Shown here in pieces: positions 26,134 through 34,366 of a DNA stretch of 64,000 bases. The DNA lies in the NCBI GenBank assembly GCA_963783335.1, contig CAWAND010000006.1, positions 186,001-250,000 on the forward strand. The letters are read 5' to 3'. Source of the stretch: CAWAND01 sp963783335. Its GTDB lineage: Bacteria; Chloroflexota; Anaerolineae; Anaerolineales; E44-bin32. Numbering within the stretch: the stretch's first letter is position 1; each line of letters opens with the position of its first letter. A model generated the notes under the pieces. It was not told the DNA's origin and searched no databases. It saw nothing but the letters and a program-made list of their open reading frames with translations. The position numbers were made by a program, and so were the translations under genes.

Positions 26134-27342
26134 ATGGGGTACCGTTATCTCGCGTATGACGACCAGGGCAACCCGAGCCGGGGAATGCTCGACGTCGAAA
26201 CGGAAAGCGCTGCTGAGCGCGCCCTGTGGGAGCGCAACCTAACGATTGTCGAGCTCGCCCCCGCACGGCCGCCAATTGACTTCCAGCGCATGTTCCCGAC
26301 CTTCTTGGGGCCCAAGCGCCAGGATCTGGTCATCTTCTCCCAACAACTTGCCAATCTTGTCGAATCGGGTGTTGGCCTGGTGCCGGCATTGGAACTCCTG
26401 GCAGCCGAGGTGGCCAGCGCCCCACTTCGCAAAGTGCTGGAGGAGGTCCTGGAGGAAGTCCAGCAAGGCACGCCGATGTCCCGCGCCATGGCCGAACACG
26501 AATTGGTCTTTCCAGAGATGTACTGCCGCATGGTCGAAGTCGGGGAGCGCACCGGGAACATTGGCTTCGTCCTGCGTGAATTGGCCGGCTATCTCGAGAG
26601 CGAAATGGAGGTCAGCCGAAAGGTTCGGGATGCCGTGTCCTATCCAGCCTTCTTACTGTTGTTCGCCATCGGCGTGGTGATCCTGATTCTGAACTTCACC
26701 CTGCCAGCCATGCTCGGGCTGTACAGCGAGTTCAACGCCCAACTGCCGCTCCCGACTCGCATTCTCATTTCGGCGGCATCCTTCTTCGTAAGCTATCGAA
26801 TCCATCTGTTCGCCGCGCTTGCCATCCTGGTGATCGCCGGGTTCATCTATTTCACCAGGCCACGTGGCCGTCGCCAGTTGGACGCATTGCTCCTGAAGAT
26901 ACCCGTCATCGGGACCGTTCTTCTGCACGGCGAGGTCTCGAGAATTGGGCGTACGTTGGCCACGTTGCTCCAGGCGGGCGTCTCCCTGCCGGAGGCGCTT
27001 CAGCTCACCGGCTCGATCGTCACCAACAGAGTCATCAGCAGCGCCATGGAGACGCTGAGAAGGGAATCTTTGCAGGGCCGCGGGCTCTCAGAGCCGATCG
27101 CCCGGACGGGGCTCTTCCCGCGCATGCTCTCCCAGATGGTGCGCGTGGGAGAGGAAACCGGTACCCTGGACGCCAACTTGAAGACGCTGGCCGGATTCTA
27201 CGACGAAGAGGTCGACCGTTCGATCAAGCGCGTCACCGGCTTGCTCGAACCGGGCCTGATCATCTTTGTGGGCCTGATCGTGGGCTTTGTCGCCATTTCG
27301 GTCATTATGCCGATGTACTCGCTGCTTCAGAACATCAAATGA
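26134..27342 (+). CDS. pilC: Type IV pilus inner-membrane platform protein PilC/GspF
   Basis: Polytopic protein of 402 residues with two repeated T2SSF domains: QQLANLVESGVGLVPALELLA ... VPEMYCRMVEVGERTGN-like first copy, and LATLLQAGVSLPEALQLTGSIV ... MLSQMVRVGEETGTLDANL second copy. Membrane helices lie near 172-195, 215-238 and at the C-terminus. It forms the base on which PilB and PilT act. GGAGG lies eight to twelve bases upstream of the ATG. Confidence 0.96.
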   Translation: MGYRYLAYDDQGNPSRGMLDVETESAAERALWERNLTIVELAPARPPIDFQRMFPTFLGPKRQDLVIFSQQLANLVESGVGLVPALELLAAEVASAPLRKVLEEVLEEVQQGTPMSRAMAEHELVFPEMYCRMVEVGERTGNIGFVLRELAGYLESEMEVSRKVRDAVSYPAFLLLFAIGVVILILNFTLPAMLGLYSEFNAQLPLPTRILISAASFFVSYRIHLFAALAILVIAGFIYFTRPRGRRQLDALLLKIPVIGTVLLHGEVSRIGRTLATLLQAGVSLPEALQLTGSIVTNRVISSAMETLRRESLQGRGLSEPIARTGLFPRMLSQMVRVGEETGTLDANLKTLAGFYDEEVDRSIKRVTGLLEPGLIIFVGLIVGFVAISVIMPMYSLLQNIK

Positions 27343-27363
27343 GATGTGGGGACCAGTAGAAGG

Positions 27364-27786
27364 ATGATGGATCGCTTTGTGAAAAACGTCACAAATCTTT
27401 GGCACAGGTGGATTGCCGACGAGCGAGCTTTTTCGTTGGTCGAGGAGCTGGTCTCACTGACCGTGGTCTCTCTCGGCCTGGTTCTCCTGCTCGCCATGAT
27501 CGGCACGGGCACCAAGGGGGTCACCACCACGGTCGACAGGGTGACGGCCGAGGGATTGGCGCGGTCACAGCTGGAGCAAGTCAAGGCCGACGCCTACGGT
27601 CCGTCGTATGCCACGCTGACGGCGCCGCCCGAGTACACGGTCGGCCTGACGATCGCCTATTGGAATGCGGGAACCAGCTCATTTGTTGCCTCCGACACAG
27701 GCACCGGAATGCAGAAGATCACGGTAACGATCTCCCGCGGTGCATCCCAAGTCCTTCAGGTCGAAGATTACAAGGTGAACCGATGA
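27364..27786 (+). CDS. PilV-like minor prepilin
   Basis: About 140 residues. A long basic leader (MMDRFVKNVTNLWHRWIADERA) precedes the prepilin motif FSLVEELVSLTVVSLGLVLLLAMI with Glu at +5. The residue before the cleavage point is Ala rather than the usual Gly, which could slow processing by PilD. The rest is a short pseudopilin domain. The start may be 27364, 27367 or GTG 27379. Its coding start contains copy 3 of the TTGTGA palindrome. The stop overlaps the next gene by ATGA. Confidence 0.8.
   Translation: MMDRFVKNVTNLWHRWIADERAFSLVEELVSLTVVSLGLVLLLAMIGTGTKGVTTTVDRVTAEGLARSQLEQVKADAYGPSYATLTAPPEYTVGLTIAYWNAGTSSFVASDTGTGMQKITVTISRGASQVLQVEDYKVNR
27377..27394. promoter_or_regulatory. TTGTGA-N6-TCACAA palindrome, copy 3
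   Basis: Perfect copy, TTGTGA-AAAACG-TCACAA, lying in the first codons of the PilV-like gene within the pilus operon. It is the only perfect copy inside a coding sequence, and could mark an internal control point. Confidence 0.6.
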
Positions 27787-28298
27787 ATTCCGGTCAGCTC
27801 CGGCACGCCGGTCCCATCAACCTCCACAGATTGGTGGCAGGCGAGGCCGGCCTCACCCTTGTCGAGCTGATCGCTGGGCTGGGGATCTCGGTCTTTGTGC
27901 TGGCCTTTGTCGGGACGGCGGTCTTCCAGTTCTACAAAGTCACGGGCTGGGGTAATGATCGCATGCTGCTGGCGGCCAACCTTCAAACCGCCCAAATTTG
28001 GCTGGGACGAGATGCTGTCCAAGCCAACAGCTTTACCCCGGGCACCTCCCCTGTGTATGGAACGCTCAGTATTCCGACGGGTGGCGGTCCGATCCAACTC
28101 CAATACAGCTATGACTCCGCCGCGCACACCTTGGTTCGAACCGACGCTTCAGGCTCTCAGATAGTGGCTCGAGACATTGCCAATGAATCCGACGTATCAT
28201 TTAGCCCCTCGGGGCAGCAGCTCGACGTCAGCCTGACCTCCACCCGCGGCAGCCTAACCGATACGTCGGATTTGAGTTTCGCGTTGAGGGTGCCCTGA
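27783..28298 (+). CDS. PilW-like minor prepilin
   Basis: Protein of 171 residues with a prepilin signal: leader ending AGEAG, then LTLVELIAGLGISVFVLAFVGTAVFQFY, with Glu at +5. The remainder is a beta-rich pseudopilin domain (QIWLGRDAVQANSFTPG). ATG at 27783 overlaps the previous stop (ATGA), showing translational coupling. Minor prepilins of this kind prime pilus assembly. Confidence 0.8.
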   Translation: MNSGQLRHAGPINLHRLVAGEAGLTLVELIAGLGISVFVLAFVGTAVFQFYKVTGWGNDRMLLAANLQTAQIWLGRDAVQANSFTPGTSPVYGTLSIPTGGGPIQLQYSYDSAAHTLVRTDASGSQIVARDIANESDVSFSPSGQQLDVSLTSTRGSLTDTSDLSFALRVP

Positions 28299-29548
28299 TG
28301 CCGAAGCGCCTCAGCCTCTCCCGTCTCATCTCGAATGAAGCCGGCGGCTCGCTGGCTCCGGTGCTGATCGCGTTGGCGGTGGGGGTGCTTCTGCTCTCCC
28401 CATTCCTGGCCCATGTGAGCACGCGCATGTTGGCCGCGCGGGGGGCCGAAGGCTCCCTGGACGCACAATACGCCGGGGACAGCGGGATTGAGTACGCGAT
28501 CTGGCGCTTAAGTCACGATGCAACCTACGCGGCCAACGTCAACCTCGCCTATCCTGGTCCCTATCCTGCGCCGGCGGAACAGATCATGGTCAACCAGGTG
28601 ACGACCGGCGTCCAGTCCACCGTCATTACACCTCCGGGATGGTCCCGCGCCGCCGACGCGCCGGCCGGTGTCGGTCAGGGAGGTGCATTGGCCGGCACCT
28701 CGAATGGTTTGGTCTACGGCCTGCAAGGAAGCGGGGGCACTTTCTGGCGCTATTCGACAGGCACCAACTCTTGGTTGGCTCGGGCCAACGCACCGGGCGA
28801 CCCCAAGAAACGTGACGGAATGACCGTGGCGACCACCTCATCGGTCTACGTGCTGCCACAGGCCAAGGATGAATTCTGGCGCTACAACGTTTCGAGCAAC
28901 TCGTGGTCATCTCCTCCCACCGTAGCTGAGCCACCCAAGAATGGCGACAAAGGTGGAGTTTTGGCCTACGACAATCACCGCTACATATTCGGACTGTTCG
29001 ACGCCAACAAAGACAACTTCTTCACCTACGACACCTGGAACAACATCTGGGAGCAACGCGCGGACTTTGCAGACAAGTTGGGCGATGGCATGAGCCTTGC
29101 CTTCGCCGCCGGGTATGTTTATGCGTTCCAAGGCGGGAACGGTGACGGTTTCTACCGCTACAATCCCACATCCGATAGCTGGACAACGCGGGCGGCGGCC
29201 CCGGGGGCTGTGTCCCAGGGCGGATCGCTCGTGTACACCGGCGGCAACTATCTATATGCCTTCGCCGGAGGCGGCACCGAGTTTTGGCGCTATTCGCTGA
29301 GCGGAGGAACCTGGACGACACCTTCCCCTTCCCCCACATTCTCGGTGGGCAGCGGGGGATCGCTTGCCTACGCCGGCGGCGACTATCTGTATGCCTTCGA
29401 AGGGGGAGGCAGCCCCAACTTTTGGATGTATCTCGTCAGCAGTCCAATCTACGACATCACGAGCACTGCTGGAGGTATGACCACTAGAGTTAGGGTCCGC
29501 ATCGGGGGCCCGGGAAACGCGACGGTGATTTGGTGGGTGATCCAATGA
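28298..29548 (+). CDS. PilX-like pilus protein carrying a Kelch-type beta-propeller
   Basis: Protein of 416 residues. The N-terminus (AGGSLAPVLIALAVGVLLLSPFLAHVSTRMLAARGAEGSLDAQYAGDSGIEYA) resembles PilX-type pilus proteins, which lack Glu+5 and carry the YAGDSGIEYA segment. Residues ~115-385 hold about five Kelch-like repeats of ~48 residues with the pattern GG-sLay-ggnYlYaf-gggg-eFWrYs--s-sWt. The last ~30 residues return to a pilin-like end. A tip-located propeller for adhesion is an inference from this layout. It overlaps the preceding stop by one base. Confidence 0.75.
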   Translation: MPKRLSLSRLISNEAGGSLAPVLIALAVGVLLLSPFLAHVSTRMLAARGAEGSLDAQYAGDSGIEYAIWRLSHDATYAANVNLAYPGPYPAPAEQIMVNQVTTGVQSTVITPPGWSRAADAPAGVGQGGALAGTSNGLVYGLQGSGGTFWRYSTGTNSWLARANAPGDPKKRDGMTVATTSSVYVLPQAKDEFWRYNVSSNSWSSPPTVAEPPKNGDKGGVLAYDNHRYIFGLFDANKDNFFTYDTWNNIWEQRADFADKLGDGMSLAFAAGYVYAFQGGNGDGFYRYNPTSDSWTTRAAAPGAVSQGGSLVYTGGNYLYAFAGGGTEFWRYSLSGGTWTTPSPSPTFSVGSGGSLAYAGGDYLYAFEGGGSPNFWMYLVSSPIYDITSTAGGMTTRVRVRIGGPGNATVIWWVIQ

Positions 29549-29587
29549 GACCGCTAGTCTTCGGCCGGATTGATGAGGAGAAGTTGG

Positions 29588-30322
29588 ATGCCAGATGAGC
29601 AAGTAAGCAATCAAGGGGCGGATCGAACGGACCGGGCAAGCAGGCGCGCCTCGATGCTTGACCTGAACGTCCTCCCGCCCCGCTACCGACGTCCTCGTCT
29701 GCATTGGGCGAATGTGGCCCCTTGGCTGTCCTTATTGGGCCTGATCATCTTGGTTTACCCGACCTTCCAGTGGTTTCTCACCACCAATCAAGCTTTCGGC
29801 GACGTGGCCCGGGAGCTCGATCACCAGCGAGCCACCCAGATGGCCCTTGAAACGCCTTCGGGGACAGAGGCCGCCCTTCGCTCCGAGATCGCCGATGTCC
29901 AAGGGGAAACGGACCAACTCCAACTCGCCATGCAAAGCGTGGATTTGCAAAAGGTCGCCTGGGGGGACGAGATTCGATATGTTCTCGATCAGGCCCCGGC
30001 GGGGGCCCTCGTCTCTCGAGTGAGCGAACAGGGTTCAGGGCTGGTGCTCAACGGCCAAGCGGCCACCTATCCGGTGGCGTTGGTTTATGCGCAAAGGCTT
30101 CAAGACTCAGGCCGTTTTGTGTCGGTGCAGATCGATGTCATCAGCCAGGCAACGGAAACGAACCCGACGCCGACCACGGTTCCTGCCCGCACAGCTCGCT
30201 CGAGTACCCCGGCGCCGACCACGCTACCAGAAGTCGAACATCCCTTTGCATTCACGCTCACACTCGCGATGGCCGAGTCCAATCAGCCAACTCCGACGGA
30301 GGAGGCCACCAGTGCACCCTAA
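29588..30322 (+). CDS. pilN: PilN-like pilus assembly protein
   Basis: Bitopic inner-membrane protein of 244 residues. It has the PilN opening MLDLNVLPPRYRRPRLHWANVAP, one membrane helix (WLSLLGLIILVYPTFQWFL), a coiled-coil stretch and a ferredoxin-like domain (VLDQAPAGALVSRVSEQGSGLVLNGQAATYPVALVYAQRLQDSGRF). The C-terminus is a Thr/Pro-rich extension. A GAGGAG site precedes ATG 29588. It should pair with PilO and bind PilM through the N-terminal NLLP-like motif. Confidence 0.8.
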   Translation: MPDEQVSNQGADRTDRASRRASMLDLNVLPPRYRRPRLHWANVAPWLSLLGLIILVYPTFQWFLTTNQAFGDVARELDHQRATQMALETPSGTEAALRSEIADVQGETDQLQLAMQSVDLQKVAWGDEIRYVLDQAPAGALVSRVSEQGSGLVLNGQAATYPVALVYAQRLQDSGRFVSVQIDVISQATETNPTPTTVPARTARSSTPAPTTLPEVEHPFAFTLTLAMAESNQPTPTEEATSAP

Positions 30323-30376
30323 CCCCCGCAGTTCCTATGTACCCTCGGAAGCCTGTCGAACACGAGGGAGGGATCA

Positions 30377-30958
30377 ATGACGGTGATACGGCCCCGCCGC
30401 CGGCGGATTTCATCCAATGCGGTGGCGATCTTTCTCAACGTCGTCGTGCTGGCTGTGGTCTCTGCCCTGATGGCAGCCGGTGTCGAACGCGCCTTGACAG
30501 CACGGTCCATCAGTACACAGGTGGGCAATCTACGAGACAACCTGACGCTGCTGGTTCAAGCCCGGCAATCGACGATCGACAATCTGAATTCCGACCTGGA
30601 CAGGGCCAAAGGCGAATTGGCACAGACCCAGTCGCAAGCGCCCAAGCTGGGCGTGCCCTTTGAACTCTACAATCGTGGTTTTGGCATGGGACCGGACTCG
30701 AACGTGCTCGTGGAGCGCATCCAGTATCAGGGTGCCGAAGACTTGCCCACAGTGCTTGGCGACCTGACCATCGAAAGCTACACCGTCGATCTCACAGGCA
30801 GCATGCCCGACTGTATCGCTTACATCCGCCAGCTCGAACGGGAGGGAAGGCCATACCTGGCAACAGACAACATCAATCTGGACGCTGATCAATCGGCCTG
30901 CGGCTTCGGAATCACCGTCTTGGGCACCGATGTCTCCGGCGCTCCGGCGTCTCCGTAG
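30377..30958 (+). CDS. pilO: PilO-like pilus assembly protein
   Basis: Protein of 193 residues with one N-terminal membrane helix (AVAIFLNVVVLAVVSALMAAGV), a coiled coil (LRDNLTLLVQARQSTIDNLNSDLDRAK) and a C-terminal alpha/beta domain (YTVDLTGSMPDCIAYIRQLEREGRPYLATDNINL). Size, topology and position beside pilN support PilO; sequence conservation in this family is low. It has two Cys in the C-terminal domain that could form a disulfide. Confidence 0.7.
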   Translation: MTVIRPRRRRISSNAVAIFLNVVVLAVVSALMAAGVERALTARSISTQVGNLRDNLTLLVQARQSTIDNLNSDLDRAKGELAQTQSQAPKLGVPFELYNRGFGMGPDSNVLVERIQYQGAEDLPTVLGDLTIESYTVDLTGSMPDCIAYIRQLEREGRPYLATDNINLDADQSACGFGITVLGTDVSGAPASP

Positions 30959-30997
30959 GCCTGCCGATGACCTTCACCTCAAAGGGATGGGAGTAGG

Positions 30998-31876
30998 ATG
31001 GCACTGTTCTCACGTGAAACCGTCACTCTCGATTTCGAAGGAAGCACGTTGCGTTGGCTGACCGCCAGCCGGGGCCAGGTGCGTCGATGGAATCGAGTAC
31101 ACCTCAAGCTTCCGCCCACCGCACAGAGCCGGCCTGACCCGGGCCTGATTGGCGAACAGCTGGCCGAAGTGTTTGAATCCGAGTCCCTTCCCAAGGGCCG
31201 GGTAGTCATGGCACTCAGCGGGCAGCGGACCATCTTCCGGGTCCTGACCCTTCCCAATCTGGATGAAACACTTCTTGACGCTGCCGTCCAGAGAAAGCTG
31301 CGCCAGGAGGTTCCCCTGCAGGCCCAAGAGACAGACGTATCGTGGCAGATTGTCAGTCGGGACCCGGGCGAGATATCGATCTATGTAGTGGCCATTCCCA
31401 GAGAAGAAGTCGATCATCACATGGCCATCCTTCGAGCCGCCGAGCTCGAACCGACCGCCATGGATGTCAGACCGTTGGCGCTTGTCCGCAGCGCCAACCG
31501 ACCGCTAGGGATCATGGTCAGCCTCGAGGACCAGGCCTTGACAATCGTCGTCGTCGTGGACAACGTGCCCCAAATCATCCGCACGGTTCCCCTGGGGACC
31601 TCTTCGGCATCGGTCGAAGGCAGATTGGACCTCCTGGCCCAAGAACTGCTGCGCACCACCAAGTTCTACAACGAGAGCCACAAGAGCCGGCCACTGCCAG
31701 CTGACTGCCCGCTGCTCCTGGCTGGTTCGAGTTTTCAGTCTCACGAGATGACCGAGCGCATGGCGCCTCGAAGTCCGTACCCGCTGGCAGACCTGACACC
31801 GCCCATCGCCTATCCGGACGGCCTTTCGGTGCCCGAGTACAGCGTCAATATCGGTTTGGCGTTGAAAGACCTGTGA
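30998..31876 (+). CDS. pilM: PilM-like actin-fold pilus assembly protein
   Basis: Cytoplasmic protein of 292 residues with the PilM/actin-like ATPase fold: an opening strand (TVTLDFEGSTLRWLTA), VMALSGQRTIFRVLTLPNLDETLLDAAVQRKLRQEVPLQAQETDVSW, DVRPLALVRSANRPLGIMVSLEDQALTIVVV and LAQELLRTTKFYNES. It links the PilN/PilO pair to the motors. The gene order here is pilN-pilO-pilM, while pilM usually comes first. Its stop overlaps the pilD start by four bases. Confidence 0.8.
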   Translation: MALFSRETVTLDFEGSTLRWLTASRGQVRRWNRVHLKLPPTAQSRPDPGLIGEQLAEVFESESLPKGRVVMALSGQRTIFRVLTLPNLDETLLDAAVQRKLRQEVPLQAQETDVSWQIVSRDPGEISIYVVAIPREEVDHHMAILRAAELEPTAMDVRPLALVRSANRPLGIMVSLEDQALTIVVVVDNVPQIIRTVPLGTSSASVEGRLDLLAQELLRTTKFYNESHKSRPLPADCPLLLAGSSFQSHEMTERMAPRSPYPLADLTPPIAYPDGLSVPEYSVNIGLALKDL

Positions 31877-32629
31877 GCGCCTGGGCTGTCGCTGCCTACG
31901 GCCTGATCGGCGCCGTGCTGGGGAGCTTCCTCAACGTCTGCGCCGACCGGCTCCCGGCAGGCAAGTCGATTGTGACCCCGGGCTCGCACTGTCCGCATTG
32001 CAAGCGATCGCTGACGGCGCTGGAACTCATTCCCGTCATCAGTTACGTGATCCTGAGAGGGCGCTGTCGAACCTGTGGGACGCCGATAGGAGCGCGGTCC
32101 CCAATTGTCGAGCTCCTCACTGGGGGCTTTTTCGCTCTGGCGCTGGCCCGTTTTGGCCTCAGCCTGACCACCCTTTTGGCGTCCGTATATGTTTGCTTCC
32201 TGATGGTGATGGCGATCACCGACTTGGAGAAGTCAGCGCATCTTAAACTTGGTTGTCTTTCCGGCGATCGGCGTTGCATTCGTGGCGGCATTCTTCACAC
32301 CCGGTCGATCCTTGATCCAACTCTTGCTCGGAGGCGTAGTCGGATTTGTGATCCTGTTCCTGCTGGCGGTGCTCGTTTCGGGTGGCATGGGCATGGGGGA
32401 CGTCAAGCTGGCAGCCTTCATCGGCCTCATGGTTGGCTTTCCCCAGATCGGCCTGGTCCTCCTGCTCGCCTTCGTGATTGGGGGGCTGATTGCCGGCGTT
32501 CTGTGGGCGGCTGGTCGGCTTTCCCGCGGCGACCGGGTCGCCTTCGGCCCCTATCTCGCCCTGGGCGCCGTGATCGGCCTGCTCTACGGTGACCAGCTTC
32601 TTGCCCTTTGGCTAGGAAGGATGAGCTGA
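31873..32629 (+). CDS. pilD: Prepilin peptidase PilD, frameshifted at about 32230
   Basis: Integral membrane aspartic protease that cleaves and methylates prepilins. The first frame gives VLGSFLNVCADRLP, the two cytoplasmic CxxC pairs (CPHC, CRTC) and the first catalytic Asp in AITDLE, then runs out of frame at about 32229. From 32231 the +1 frame continues SQRILNLVVFPAIGVAF ... GGMGMGDVKLAAFIGLMVG with the second catalytic Asp (GxGD) to the stop at 32629. One extra base (or two missing) separates the halves. All catalytic residues survive, so a sequencing indel is likely; otherwise the cell could not process its pilins with this copy. Confidence 0.85.
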
Positions 32630-33685
32630 ATGCTGACTGACCTGCTCGAACTTGCACGCCAGCACGGTGCATCCGATCTTCACCTCAAGACCGGCTCGCC
32701 CCCCATCCTGCGGGTGGACGGCCGGTTGGAAGTGCTCGCCGACAAGCCCGTTCTTGACACGGAGGCCATGAGAACCCTGTTCCAAGAACTGACCGCCGAC
32801 GCTCAGCGCCAGAAATTCGAGGATGATCTCGAATTGGATTTCTCTTTCCAACAGGGCGAACTGGATCGCTATCGAGTCAACGCCGCCTTGCAAATGGGCG
32901 AACTGAGCATCTCCATGCGCCGCTTCACCCTGGATGTCCCAGCACTGGATGCGCTTGGGTTGCCTCCCTTATGTGGTGAGTTGGCGCTGCGACAGCAAGG
33001 TTTGATTTTGGTCACGGGGCCCACCGGCAGCGGCAAGTCCACCACCTTGGCGGCCATGATACAGCATATCAACCAGACCGCCGCCCGCAGGATTGTGACG
33101 GTTGAGGATCCGGTTGAGTACATCTACAAGGACCGCAAATCCATCATCACCCAGCGCGAAATCGGTCGTGACACGCGCTCGTTTGCCCTGGCCACGCGTC
33201 AGGCCCTGCGCCAGGACCCGGATGTGATCCTGGTCGGCGAGATGCGCGACCCAGAAACGATGGCCGCCTGCCTGACTGCGGCCGAAACGGGCCACCTGGT
33301 GCTCTCAACTCTTCACACCAACAACGGGCCTCAATCCATCGACCGCATTGTGGACAGCTTCCCGCCTCACCAACAATCGCAGATCCGGATGCAGCTGTCT
33401 CTAACCCTGGCCGCGGTGATTTCACAGCGCCTGCTCCCCCGGGCCGATGGTCCGGGACGGATTCCGGCCGTCGAATTGATGCTGGCCAACTCGGCCATCC
33501 GCAACCTGACGCGCGAAGGCAAGACGCATCAGATCGCCAACGCCATCCAGACCGGCCGTGAGGCTGGAATGCAGAACATGGAACAAGCCTTGGCCGACCT
33601 GGTGCGAGGCGGTCAGGTGCGCCTCGAGGATGCCCGCCCCTTGGCCGGCGACGCTGAGACGTTTCGGTCGCTTCTCGACAGCTGA
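32630..33685 (+). CDS. pilT: Type IV pilus retraction ATPase PilT
   Basis: Motor that depolymerises the pilus and powers twitching. The 351-residue protein has the PilT N-domain (LLELARQHGASDLHLKTGSPPILRVDGRL), Walker A GPTGSGKSTT, TVEDPVEYIY, Walker B LRQDPDVILVGEMRD and TGHLVLSTLHTNN. The C-terminal AIRNLTREGKTHQIANAIQTG matches the retraction motif region (AIRNLIRE-type) of PilT. It starts directly after the pilD stop. Confidence 0.96.
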   Translation: MLTDLLELARQHGASDLHLKTGSPPILRVDGRLEVLADKPVLDTEAMRTLFQELTADAQRQKFEDDLELDFSFQQGELDRYRVNAALQMGELSISMRRFTLDVPALDALGLPPLCGELALRQQGLILVTGPTGSGKSTTLAAMIQHINQTAARRIVTVEDPVEYIYKDRKSIITQREIGRDTRSFALATRQALRQDPDVILVGEMRDPETMAACLTAAETGHLVLSTLHTNNGPQSIDRIVDSFPPHQQSQIRMQLSLTLAAVISQRLLPRADGPGRIPAVELMLANSAIRNLTREGKTHQIANAIQTGREAGMQNMEQALADLVRGGQVRLEDARPLAGDAETFRSLLDS

Positions 33686-33749
33686 CGTCTGTCCTCAGAT
33701 CCGTCCCAAACCATGTAAATCCGTGCAATCTGCTGTAAGGCCGTTGTAA

Positions 33750-33773
33750 GTCACAGAATGGCGATCCTGTGAC
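33750..33773. promoter_or_regulatory. Inverted repeat in the pilA promoter region
   Basis: GTCACAG and CTGTGAC separated by ten bases. A weak promoter (GTCACA at 33750, CATACT at 33773-33778, 17-base spacing) would be wholly covered by the repeat, so it could be a repressor site. The pilA start is about 110 bases downstream. Confidence 0.45.
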
Positions 33774-33884
33774 ATACTGGATCTGGTTGCAGCCGAAGAC
33801 TTATATGAGAAGGCACGCAGACACATCCACATCCAATTGTTGACATGGGAACTCATTCCCGCCAGATCCCAAGGAGGACCTGAA

Positions 33885-34247
33885 ATGTACAAGAAGCTCA
33901 TGAAGAAACTGATGAAAGAGGAAACCGGCTTCACCCTGATCGAACTGCTGGTCACCATCGCCATTTTGGGCACATTGTTCGGGATTGTGACGTTGACACT
34001 CAGCGGCTTGGGCGCAAATGCCACGACGAACTCCTGCAATGCGGAACTTGCGGTTGTTCAGTCTGCCGTGGACATCTACATGGCTGATCAGGACATCAGC
34101 ACGCTTCCCAGCGGTGAACAGGTTTCCAGTGCTGCGATTGACACTGGGGACACGACTTGGGGCGACGCGTACCTGCGCTCGATGCCGACTAAGGGAACCT
34201 ACAGCGTCGGGGCAGACGGCACAGTCACGCAAGATTCCTGCTCCTAA
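33885..34247 (+). CDS. pilA: Major-type type IV pilin / GspG-like pseudopilin
   Basis: Protein of 120 residues with a textbook prepilin signal: short basic leader MYKKLMKKLMKEETG, then FTLIELLVTIAILGTLFGIVTLTLSGLG with Glu at +5. The mature domain is small (about 105 residues) with Cys residues near the helix end and at the C-terminus (NSCNAEL and QDSCS) that may form a disulfide. AAGGAGG lies seven bases before the ATG. It is separated from pilT by 200 bases and has its own terminator, so it can be expressed more strongly than the operon. Confidence 0.9.
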   Translation: MYKKLMKKLMKEETGFTLIELLVTIAILGTLFGIVTLTLSGLGANATTNSCNAELAVVQSAVDIYMADQDISTLPSGEQVSSAAIDTGDTTWGDAYLRSMPTKGTYSVGADGTVTQDSCS

Positions 34248-34270
34248 CCCGCACCCTTGCTTCATAAATT

Positions 34271-34300
34271 GAAGAGGGCGCCCATATGGGCGCCCTCTTC
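34271..34300. terminator. Terminator hairpin between pilA and the response regulator
   Basis: Perfect 13-base arms GAAGAGGGCGCCC / GGGCGCCCTCTTC around ATAT. Runs rich in T follow on the plus strand only weakly (TCTTCTCGTC); symmetry and position between convergent genes suggest it works for both. Confidence 0.75.
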
Positions 34301-34335
34301 TCGTCACTGGGTCAAGCCAATCTCCCCTGGACAGA

Positions 34336-34353
34336 TTGTGAAGCCATTCACAA
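34336..34353. promoter_or_regulatory. TTGTGA-N6-TCACAA palindrome, copy 4
   Basis: Perfect copy, TTGTGA-AGCCAT-TCACAA, in the gap between convergent pilA and response-regulator genes, 14 bases past the regulator stop codon. A promoter role is hard to picture here. Confidence 0.7.
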
Positions 34354-34366
34354 ACCTTCGGTGGCG

